This document shows positions 1 to 5,643 of a DNA stretch of 5,884 nucleotides, piece by piece. Every line of letters begins with the position of its first letter. Position 1 is the stretch's first letter. The translations under genes and the position numbers were made by a program. A model generated the notes under the pieces. That model ran no database searches. It had not been told where the DNA came from and was given only the letters and a program-made list of their open reading frames with translations. The stretch lies in NCBI GenBank assembly GCA_014804495.1, contig JAAUZS010000142.1, positions 58,253 through 64,136 on the forward strand. The letters are read 5' to 3'. This DNA comes from Lachnospiraceae bacterium. GTDB lineage: Bacteria; Bacillota; Clostridia; Lachnospirales; Lachnospiraceae.

Positions 1-217
1 GGTCGATTGCAACAATTTCTGCATTTGGATACCATCTATGTAATGACTCTGCCAAAGCGCCGGGACCGCAGCCTATTTCCAGTATTTTAAGTTTTTTGCT
101 CTTGTCTAATGAGAATAACTCTTCATATTGTTCACGGAAAAAATCATCAAATCTAAGCTTTCTGCTTAAGTACAGGGTCTTTATACCCTGAATGTTTTCG
201 GACCAGATGTTATTCAT
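1..217 (-). CDS. Class I SAM-dependent methyltransferase, N-terminal fragment (runs off window)
   Basis: The first 72 residues are visible; the rest lies beyond base 1. The fragment has a short N-terminal helical part and then the hallmark motif I of Rossmann-fold methyltransferases, LEIGCGPGALAESL, at residues 46-59. This glycine-rich loop binds S-adenosylmethionine. The visible part ends in VAID, whose Asp72 is at the position of the acidic residue that normally contacts the SAM ribose. The start at ATG 217 is supported by GGAGG at 227-231 (minus strand), 9 bases upstream. The substrate cannot be told from this fragment: small-molecule, RNA and protein methyltransferases share this motif. 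It is read in the same direction as the three genes upstream of it, with a 109-bp gap after the 409-residue unknown gene. It could be the last gene of that group or have its own promoter. Confidence 0.85.
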   Translation of the reverse strand, partial: MNNIWSENIQGIKTLYLSRKLRFDDFFREQYEELFSLDKSKKLKILEIGCGPGALAESLHRWYPNAEIVAID

Positions 218-326
218 TTTCAGATACCTCCAAAATATCAATTTATCAAATTTCGTAATGACTTTATTTTAATACATATTCTTTCAAAAAACCATTAAAT
301 CCGGATTAACTAAATATTTAAATAAA

Positions 327-1556
327 TTATTGAACATGTTTGAAATAAATCAGTTCCTTCATTGCATTTTTTACAAAATCGCCAAGATCGTCGCAAACGA
401 CTTTATTATTCCAATAAACCGGATTATGTTTTGTAAGATATTCGCCGCATTGGCGCTTCAGATCATAATAATCTGATCTAAGCTCCCACCGGTCCATCCG
501 ATTAATCAAATTATACGGATATTCTTGATTTTTATGTTTATTTATTAGCCTTAAATGAAGCTGTATGTTCATAAAAAATGCATAATCTTCACTTGGATAA
601 ACGATTTTTCCATCCTCGATCCAGAACATATCGGACGTGAAGAGGTCTTTTTTCTTAAGTCGCCAAGACTCATGCATCATTATTCTAATAAGAGTAGTTA
701 AGAATTGACTGCTTGCCTCTGGATAGCGTGCTGAATATATTTCATATACGCGCGGCAGTACTAAATCAAAAACTGAGTCTAAATCTGTTGCATATAATTT
801 ATCGGGAATTTTATAACCATAACTTCCCAGGAGTAATGCACTTAGCGTATCATAACCTGATCCAAAATGACTATGTTCCTTTATTGCACTTATATTTTTA
901 ATAAGATATTCTATGGTTAATTGCTTTTTTTCTTCTTCGTTCATGTCTTTCGTTATTCCATGAAGATTGACGGTATATTCGTTATGGTATTTTGTAACGG
1001 TATCCCTTTGAAATCTTACATCATCATAAGAAATATCCTTGTAATAACGATCGAGCTCTGCTGGCGGGTACTCGCTTCCGCGATCAAAGAGATATTCTCC
1101 ATATGTGAACTCACTCAAGCGTTCTTGCGGCATATCAGATTTAAATGGTTCTATACGAATGAAACCATCCATCTCTTTATATCCACAACTTATTCCACAA
1201 AAATATGGACGAGGTTTATTCCAATTGTCATAATATCGTATAACATCTTCTTTCTTTACAAGTTTGCATTTTTTCTCAACAATGTTGGAATCATATTCGA
1301 CGCTTATCAAAGGCAAGGTATCGCCTTTGGATTTATCTTCAACAGCGTTGCTGTCAGATTTAGTGCCGAACCAGTCAATATCGTTTGGATTAAATTCTCT
1401 TTCAACGACTTTGCTTGTAGATACTTTTTGTTTGAGGACAAAGCCTTCCTTAGATAAATCAATATCATCAGAACTGACAATGCATGTATCAATGTCTTCA
1501 CCGATATATTCGAACTTTTCTAGTTTTTCGCCGGTATCGATTTCTATAATACTCAT
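327..1556 (-). CDS. Uncharacterised protein, paralogue of the 375-aa protein at 2756-3883
   Basis: A 409-residue protein of a family I do not recognise. No signal peptide, membrane segment or familiar catalytic motif is visible, so it is probably cytosolic. It aligns end to end with the product of 2756-3883, about half the residues matching by eye. Residues 1-42 form a strongly conserved N-terminal module (34 of 42 identical). An acidic, polar linker of about 49 residues follows (about 30 in the paralogue). The body starts near residue 92 with KKCKLVKKEDVIR. Other shared blocks are GFIRIEPF, DISYDDVRFQRD, WIEDGK-VYPSEDYA, MNIQLHL and PVYWNNK-VC-DLGD near the C-terminus. The start at 1556 is preferred over an in-frame ATG at 1571: it matches the paralogue's first residue and has AAAGG 7 bases upstream, the same spacing as in the paralogue. 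The 205-bp repeat element begins 29 bases upstream of the start. Confidence 0.8.
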   Translation of the reverse strand: MSIIEIDTGEKLEKFEYIGEDIDTCIVSSDDIDLSKEGFVLKQKVSTSKVVEREFNPNDIDWFGTKSDSNAVEDKSKGDTLPLISVEYDSNIVEKKCKLVKKEDVIRYYDNWNKPRPYFCGISCGYKEMDGFIRIEPFKSDMPQERLSEFTYGEYLFDRGSEYPPAELDRYYKDISYDDVRFQRDTVTKYHNEYTVNLHGITKDMNEEEKKQLTIEYLIKNISAIKEHSHFGSGYDTLSALLLGSYGYKIPDKLYATDLDSVFDLVLPRVYEIYSARYPEASSQFLTTLIRIMMHESWRLKKKDLFTSDMFWIEDGKIVYPSEDYAFFMNIQLHLRLINKHKNQEYPYNLINRMDRWELRSDYYDLKRQCGEYLTKHNPVYWNNKVVCDDLGDFVKNAMKELIYFKHVQ

Positions 1557-1563
1557 TCTTTTT

Positions 1564-1568
1564 CCTTT
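1564..1568 (-). promoter_or_regulatory. Ribosome binding site deciding the start of the 409-aa gene
   Basis: AAAGG on the minus strand lies 7 bases before ATG 1556. The paralogue has GAGG 7 bases before its own ATG at 3883. The alternative upstream ATG (1571) has no purine-rich site in front of it and would overlap this one. Confidence 0.6.
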
Positions 1569-1573
1569 CATTT

Positions 1574-1801
1574 ATTATGCAGAAATAGCCAATTGCAAAA
1601 CTACCTATTTTCGATATGTAGTTGTGCAATATATACAAAACAAAAGCAGGTGCTCTGCCGCCGTCGGTAGTTAGCGAGGTTTTTTCGAGCTTACTACCGC
1701 TACGAGCGGCAATGCAGCGGAAGCGTGCCTGCGTTGATTTGTATATATTGTACAACGGACCGTTTGAAAAGTGAGTTTTGCAATTGACTAATTATGCAGA
1801 A
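1574..1801. repeat. 11-bp direct repeats bordering a 205-bp element (probable target-site duplication)
   Basis: ATTATGCAGAA occurs at 1574-1584 and again, identically and in the same orientation, at 1791-1801. The right copy directly abuts the inverted-repeat end of the element at 1586-1790; the left copy is separated from it by one base (A1585). If the repeats are counted as 12 bp, the last base differs (A against C). This is the pattern left by transposition with an 11-12-bp staggered target cut. Confidence 0.65.
1586..1790. mobile_element. MITE-like non-coding palindromic element, 205 bp
   Basis: The ends are inverted repeats: bases 1586-1605 and the reverse complement of 1771-1790 match at 17 of 20 positions, around the core CAATTGCAAAACT. 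A second inverted pair lies further in, 1621-1639 against 1738-1756 (18 of 19). The GC-rich centre folds again, with CGGTAGT/ACTACCG at 1665-1671 and 1693-1699 and a small CCGCT-ACG-AGCGG hairpin at 1697-1709. No transposase or other convincing reading frame fits inside. Size, inverted ends and flanking direct repeats fit a miniature inverted-repeat element moved in trans. IS4/IS231-type transposons make 10-12-bp duplications and have roughly 20-bp ends, so an IS4-like parent is possible, but that is inference. It lies between the nucleotidyltransferase stop and the start of the 409-residue gene, so any message crossing this gap carries its folded sequence. Confidence 0.65.
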
Positions 1802-1825
1802 CTGCTTTTATTGTTAAACACGCAT

Positions 1826-2686
1826 TCATTTGTTTTCTGATAGTTTATGTACATATTCTAAGAAGGACAAGGCGGCTTTGCCCTCTTTTTCATTATATTC
1901 CCATCCAAATTTCTCTCCAACGTACTTTGATACAATCTCAAATAATTCACACATACCAAAAACAGACTTCCATGCATTATCAATATTGCAATCAAAATAA
2001 GTTGACAAAAACATTTTCCATTCGCTCTCTGAAAGCCACTTATACAAGTATTTTGATGATTTTCCGGTGCTTACTGACCAGTCTGTTAAAATCCCGACTT
2101 TCCAATTCAACATAGTAACAAGCTGAGTCCTTACATGATAATTAGTCATATCCTGCACATAAGGAAATTCTCCTCGCCATAATCCTTTGGCTATATTGTT
2201 TGTACACCACCAAAATTCATTGCAAACTGCCAGATATTGTTCTTTCGTAGGCTTTTTAACCCAATACCGGCAATCGGTTGACGCTTCTATTTCGGGCAAT
2301 ATTTTTTCTTTATCCAGCAAAATCTTACAGAGCTTGTCGTCATGAATATGCTGTAATGCGTAATTTACAGACTGTACAGTTAAGTCAATTCTGGTTCCGT
2401 CTGCAAACTGCATCAGATAACCATACGAATTTTCCTTATCACTTGGGAAATATGGACTTTCATCAGGATACTGCATGTAAAGTATTTCTCCGAAAAGATT
2501 AATCCAGTCTTTGTCTTCTATAAAACTTTTGGTGTCATCCACAACATAAACAATATCGTAGTCCTGAAAAATATCATTCGGAACATTATCATTTGTTCTT
2601 GAACCGTTCATATACACGGCTTTAACCCTGACATCATTTTTGGCAATACCTAAGATAAGGTCATGCATTTCTTTTTCTGTTCTCAT
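1826..2686 (-). CDS. aadE: ANT(6)/AadE-like aminoglycoside 6-adenylyltransferase family protein
   Basis: A 286-residue protein matching the streptomycin 6-adenylyltransferase family (Pfam Adenyl_transf), whose members transfer AMP from ATP to the 6-hydroxyl of streptomycin. From memory, ANT(6)-Ia is about 302 residues, so the length fits a full protein. The N-terminus MRTEKEMHDLILGIA resembles that of ANT(6)-Ia. The nucleotidyltransferase core has GSR at residues 28-30, the metal-binding pair in QDYDI (Asp42, Asp44) and a third acid in RIDLT (Asp101). Further family blocks are KPTKEQYLAVCNEFWW and NWKVGI in the C-terminal helical half. It is diverged from ANT(6)-Ia, so actual resistance is not certain; a housekeeping or other substrate is possible. 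AAAGGGAG (2696-2703, minus) precedes ATG 2686 by 9 bases. It starts 69 bp after the stop of the 375-residue gene and could share its transcript; I found no convincing promoter in that gap. Confidence 0.85.
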   Translation of the reverse strand: MRTEKEMHDLILGIAKNDVRVKAVYMNGSRTNDNVPNDIFQDYDIVYVVDDTKSFIEDKDWINLFGEILYMQYPDESPYFPSDKENSYGYLMQFADGTRIDLTVQSVNYALQHIHDDKLCKILLDKEKILPEIEASTDCRYWVKKPTKEQYLAVCNEFWWCTNNIAKGLWRGEFPYVQDMTNYHVRTQLVTMLNWKVGILTDWSVSTGKSSKYLYKWLSESEWKMFLSTYFDCNIDNAWKSVFGMCELFEIVSKYVGEKFGWEYNEKEGKAALSFLEYVHKLSENK

Positions 2687-2755
2687 GATTATTTACTCCC
2701 TTTGACCGAAAGACCGCTTCAATAGTGTGATGCCTTGGTTAAGCAATATTAAAAT

Positions 2756-3883
2756 TCAGCCGAACCGTTTAAAGTATTTCAATTTCTTCTTTGCTTTTTT
2801 TACATAATCGCCAAGATCACCACAAACGATTTTATTATTCCAGTAAACCGGAATATGTCTTGTAATGTACTTGTCATAGTCACAAGCCAGCCAATGATAA
2901 ACATTTTTAACATCCAGCAAGGTATACGGATACTCTCGTTTTTTAAGTTTGTCCATCAGTTTTAAGTGAAGCTGTATGTTCATAAAATATGCGTAATCTT
3001 CACTTGGATAAACAAGTTTTCCATCCTCAATCCAGAGCTTGTCGGATGTAAATTGGCCCTTATTAAGAAGCCAGTGGCTGTTTACAATGCCGTTAATCAG
3101 ATCTCTAAGAAAATTGCTGCGTGAATAATCACCTGTTGAACATAATTCATATGCACGCGGTATGACTATATCAAAAACCAAGTCTAAATTTGTTGAATAC
3201 AATTTGTCGGGAACTCTATAACCGTAATTTCCTAAGAGCAATGGTCTAAAACCATCAGATCCCCGTTTGTCTATTTTTTTAATAAGATATTCGACGAGCA
3301 ATTGCTTTCTTTTTTCCTCGCTCATTTCTTTTGTTATTCCATAAGAATCAACTACATAATCTCTATGGTTTTTTGTTGTGACCACATCTCTTTGAAATCT
3401 TACATCATCATAAGAAATGTCAATGTAATAACGATGGGACTTTATTGGCGGATATTGATCTCCGCGGTCTATAAGAAATTCTTCATATGTGAATTTATTC
3501 ATGCATTCGTGCGGCAATATGGATCTGAATGGTTCTATACGAATGAAACCATTCATCTCTTTATATGTACACTCCATTCCGTAAAAATAAGAACGGGTGT
3601 TATTCCAATCGTCATAGTGTCTGATAACATCTTCTTTTTTTACAAGTTTGCATTTTTTATTAACTATGTCCATACTATATTGAGAGTTAAGTATCGGTAG
3701 GTCATCATGTATGGAATTTTTCTCAATAGTGCTGTTCACATGTTTATAATCACGTCGTTTGAGCACAAAGCCTTCCTTAGATAAATCTATATCATCGGAA
3801 CTGACAATACATGTATCAAAGTCTTCGCCTATATATTCGCATTTTTCTATTTGTGTACCGGCATCGATTTCTATAACACCCAT
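2756..3883 (-). CDS. Uncharacterised protein, paralogue of the 409-aa protein at 327-1556
   Basis: A 375-residue protein of unknown family, first gene of the minus-strand block. It has the same layout as its paralogue: N-terminal module at residues 1-42, a short variable linker of about 30 residues, then a body starting at about residue 73 with KKCKLVKKEDVIR. The body continues through GFIRIEPF, DISYDDVRFQRD, WIEDGKLVYPSEDYA and PVYWNNKIVC-DLGD to a basic C-terminus. It is shorter than the paralogue in the linker and near residues 200-220. No signal peptide, transmembrane helix or familiar active site is seen. Two stretches remain close at the DNA level (about 2962-3034 and 3768-3843), pointing to duplication of an ancestral gene. 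The start at 3883 is supported by GAGG at 3891-3894 (minus), 7 bases away. Co-direction with the ANT(6)-like gene, 69 bp downstream, suggests co-transcription. I assign no function. Confidence 0.8.
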   Translation of the reverse strand: MGVIEIDAGTQIEKCEYIGEDFDTCIVSSDDIDLSKEGFVLKRRDYKHVNSTIEKNSIHDDLPILNSQYSMDIVNKKCKLVKKEDVIRHYDDWNNTRSYFYGMECTYKEMNGFIRIEPFRSILPHECMNKFTYEEFLIDRGDQYPPIKSHRYYIDISYDDVRFQRDVVTTKNHRDYVVDSYGITKEMSEEKRKQLLVEYLIKKIDKRGSDGFRPLLLGNYGYRVPDKLYSTNLDLVFDIVIPRAYELCSTGDYSRSNFLRDLINGIVNSHWLLNKGQFTSDKLWIEDGKLVYPSEDYAYFMNIQLHLKLMDKLKKREYPYTLLDVKNVYHWLACDYDKYITRHIPVYWNNKIVCGDLGDYVKKAKKKLKYFKRFG

Positions 3884-3932
3884 TATTTTTCCTCTTTCTT
3901 GTATGGCTTCAAGTGTGTTTTAACATGTTTTA

Positions 3933-3966
3933 ATCTTATCACATATGCACACAAAAATCCATGAAG
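3933..3966 (-). promoter_or_regulatory. Weak candidate promoter for the minus-strand block
   Basis: On the minus strand, TGA-TAAGAT (3941 down to 3933) resembles an extended -10 box. A poor -35 match (TGGATT) lies 17 bases upstream. It is about 50 bases before the 2756-3883 gene. Two TTAAAAC heptamers 10 bp apart lie just downstream of the -10, near the expected transcription start. The call rests mainly on position and the TGn motif. Confidence 0.3.
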
Positions 3967-4033
3967 TTTACCTAATCCTTATTTGTAATATGCCAAGTTT
4001 TTCCATAATTTTATTTGATATATATATAAGCTA

Positions 4034-4261
4034 GAAGGCAGCTGCGTAGATTGGGCGGGCTGCCTATTGTGCAGAATAGTGACATTTTCTTATGCGGTGC
4101 CGGAATCCCAGGGGAAATCCGCACGGATGCGGATTTAGGCGCGATTGAGGAATGGATTCCGATTTCGCGCCGCCCCGTACGTCAGATGTTTAGTAGAGCA
4201 CCGCATTAGAAAATTCCTATTCAAACATTAGTCAGCCCGCCCAATCTACGCAGCCGCCTTC
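4034..4261. mobile_element. 228-bp near-palindromic, multi-branched repeat element in the divergent intergenic region
   Basis: Bases 4034-4064 pair with 4231-4261 at 29 of 31 positions, giving a long GC-rich stem built on GCTGCGTAGATTGGGCGGGC. Further in, 4084-4100 pairs with 4198-4214 at 16 of 17. Inside that, GGGG (4111-4114) can pair with CCCC (4173-4176) around two side-by-side hairpins. One is AAATCCGCA-CGGA-TGCGGATTT (4115-4136, perfect 9-bp stem). The other is closed by GGCGCGA/TCGCGCC (4138-4144 and 4165-4171). The element is far GC-richer than its AT-rich flanks and encodes no protein. It is not a simple terminator: it lies between two diverging genes and has no T-tract. The most likely reading is a non-autonomous repeat element; a structured RNA is the alternative. 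I do not recognise a named family. Confidence 0.6.
4069..4215. mobile_element. Possible nested insertion inside the outer hairpin
   Basis: CCTATT occurs at 4063-4068 and again at 4216-4221. Removing one copy and the 147 bases between them leaves a simple hairpin. In it, 4034-4068 pairs with 4227-4261 around the five-base loop CAAAC, and the stem runs nearly unbroken for about 35 bp. That fits a small folded element having inserted at the tip of an older hairpin with a 6-bp target duplication. A weakness is that the inner element's own inverted repeat is asymmetric: the left side has about 14 extra bases before ATTTTCT. A single element with an internal loop remains possible. Confidence 0.35.
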
Positions 4262-4274
4262 GTCCGTTCAAATC

Positions 4275-4304
4275 AAATGTAAATCATACAAATGTAAATC
4301 AGAC
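4275..4304. repeat. 15-bp tandem repeat upstream of the glgC promoter
   Basis: AAATGTAAATCATAC (4275-4289) is followed at once by AAATGTAAATCAGAC (4290-4304); 14 of 15 positions are identical. The repeat ends 11 bases before the -35 box of the glgC promoter. The core ATGTAAA appears once more, inverted (TTTACAT, 4316-4322), overlapping that -35 box. Three half-sites placed like this could be an operator for a regulator of glycogen synthesis, but no regulator is identified here. Confidence 0.45.
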
Positions 4305-4315
4305 ACACTTCTTCC

Positions 4316-4345
4316 TTTACATGGAAAATACTTCCGTGGTACAAT
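4316..4345 (+). promoter_or_regulatory. Sigma-A-type promoter of glgCD
   Basis: TTTACA (4316-4321, 5 of 6 to TTGACA) and TACAAT (4340-4345, 5 of 6 to TATAAT) are separated by 18 bases. Transcription would start near 4352, giving an untranslated leader of about 80 bases before glgC. It is the best promoter-like pair in the intergenic region and points toward glgC. Confidence 0.6.
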
Positions 4346-4434
4346 ATATATATAAACGATGCCGATATAAACAGAATAAAAAGAGAAGGTACGGCAATCA
4401 AAATTTTCTCAAAATATAATAGGAGGGTAGCAAT

Positions 4435-5643
4435 ATGGCAAAGGAAATGATAGCAATGCTTCTTGCAGGCGGACAAGGTTCCCGCTTGTATGCACTGACA
4501 GAGAAGCTTGCGAAACCGGCAGTTCCGTTTGGCGGAAAATATCGTATCATAGATTTCCCGCTGTCTAACTGCGTGAATTCTGGAATTGATACGGTAGGTA
4601 TTTTGACTCAGTATCAGCCTCTTGTGCTGAATGAGTACATTGGCAACGGACAGCCGTGGGATTTGGACCGTCTGTATGGGGGTGTACGCGTTCTTCCGCC
4701 TTATCAGAAGGCTGACAAGTCAGACTGGTATAAAGGAACGGCGAATGCAATTTACCAGAATCTTTCGTTTATCGAGAGATATGATCCGGAGTATGTAATA
4801 ATTCTTTCGGGAGACCAGATATGTAAGCAGGATTACAGTGATTTTCTCCGGTTCCACAAGGAAAAGAACGCAGAGTTCAGTGTAGCCGTTATGGAGGTTC
4901 CGTGGGAGGAAGCTTCACGTTTCGGCCTGATGGTTGCGGATGAAGATGACAGGATTACGGAATTTCAGGAGAAACCCAAGCAGCCTAAGTCAAACCTTGC
5001 TTCTATGGGTATATACATTTTTAACTGGGATATCTTAAAGAGCTATCTGGAGGAAGATGAAGCAGACCCGAATTCAGAGAATGATTTCGGTAATAATATA
5101 ATTCCGAATCTGCTCAGGGATAATCGCAGAATGTATGCTTATCATTTCAGCGGATATTGGAAGGATGTAGGAACTATTTCGTCTCTATGGGAAGCGAATA
5201 TGGAGGTTCTGGATCCGGAACATAGCGGAATCAACCTGTTTGATGAAGACTGGAAGATTTACAGCCGCAAGAGCGCTTTGCCCGGTCAAAAGGTCAGCGC
5301 AGACGCAGTGGTGGAGAACTCCATGGTCACAGACGGCTGCCGGATAAAAGGTACGGTAAGGCATTCGATTTTGTTTGAAGGCGTCAGGGTAGAAAAAGGC
5401 GCGTTGATTGAAGATGCGGTTGTGATGGGAAATACTGTGGTTAAAGCGGGCGCTGTTGTGCGGCACTGTATAGTAGCGGAAAATGTGACAATCGGCGAGA
5501 ATGCGGTAGTCGGAGCAATGCCAACCGGCGAGAGCAATGATGTTGCGACAATAGGTGCAGGCATTACTATCGGTGATAATGCCGTAATCGGTCCGAAAGC
5601 CATGGTAAATAAAGATGTGAAAGGCGGTGAAGAAGTATGCTGA
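4435..5643 (+). CDS. glgC: Glucose-1-phosphate adenylyltransferase, catalytic subunit GlgC
   Basis: ADP-glucose pyrophosphorylase (EC 2.7.7.27) makes ADP-glucose and pyrophosphate from ATP and glucose 1-phosphate, the committed step of bacterial glycogen synthesis in the cytosol. At 402 residues it is full length. The nucleotidyltransferase domain comes first: AGGQGSRL at residues 11-18, [15 protein letters not shown] at 27-41, GTANAIYQN at 101-109, the catalytic-acid loop LSGD (Asp127), EKP at 179-181, LASMGIYIF at 188-196 and GYWKDVGTI at 240-248. The C-terminal part, from about residue 285, has the hexapeptide-like pattern of a left-handed beta-helix. Unusually, the segment after Asp127 reads QICKQDY where the family normally has HIYKMDY. 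AGGAGG at 4421-4426 stands 8 bases before the ATG. It is the first gene of an operon with glgD. Confidence 0.97.
   Translation: MAKEMIAMLLAGGQGSRLYALTEKLAKPAVPFGGKYRIIDFPLSNCVNSGIDTVGILTQYQPLVLNEYIGNGQPWDLDRLYGGVRVLPPYQKADKSDWYKGTANAIYQNLSFIERYDPEYVIILSGDQICKQDYSDFLRFHKEKNAEFSVAVMEVPWEEASRFGLMVADEDDRITEFQEKPKQPKSNLASMGIYIFNWDILKSYLEEDEADPNSENDFGNNIIPNLLRDNRRMYAYHFSGYWKDVGTISSLWEANMEVLDPEHSGINLFDEDWKIYSRKSALPGQKVSADAVVENSMVTDGCRIKGTVRHSILFEGVRVEKGALIEDAVVMGNTVVKAGAVVRHCIVAENVTIGENAVVGAMPTGESNDVATIGAGITIGDNAVIGPKAMVNKDVKGGEEVC

Noticed and set aside
286..309. Possible rho-independent terminator after the 409-residue gene (TTAAATCCGGATTAA beside a run of T on the minus strand)
   Set aside because: The only GC pairs fall in the loop of the palindrome, leaving a short AT stem too weak to call.
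1557..1571. Upstream ATG at 1571 as start of the unknown gene, giving 414 residues
   Set aside because: It adds five residues absent from the paralogue, has no ribosome site, and overlaps the AAAGG that serves ATG 1556.
921..1674. Plus-strand open frames (921-1457 and 1264-1674) opposite the 409-residue gene, with a similar one (3302-3700) opposite its paralogue
   Set aside because: They look alike only because the sense genes are homologous. Their products have shadow-like composition (rich in Phe, Ile, Tyr), and the minus-strand genes have ribosome sites and conserved protein blocks.
1498..1755. Minus-strand open frame of 85 codons across the repeat element and the start of the 409-residue gene
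   Set aside because: It overlaps the gene start in another frame and runs through inverted-repeat sequence; no homologous frame exists at the paralogue.
4034..4261. Long palindrome as a transcription terminator
   Set aside because: No T-tract follows on either strand, and it lies between two divergently starting genes where no transcript needs to end.
4415..4420. Perfect TATAAT just before glgC
   Set aside because: It directly abuts the ribosome site, so a transcript from it would start inside or after that site. The 4316-4345 promoter is better placed.
4273..4476. Minus-strand hydrophobic open frame of 67 codons before glgC
   Set aside because: It begins inside glgC and runs through its ribosome site, leader, promoter and the tandem repeat, so it is better explained as chance reading of AT-rich DNA.
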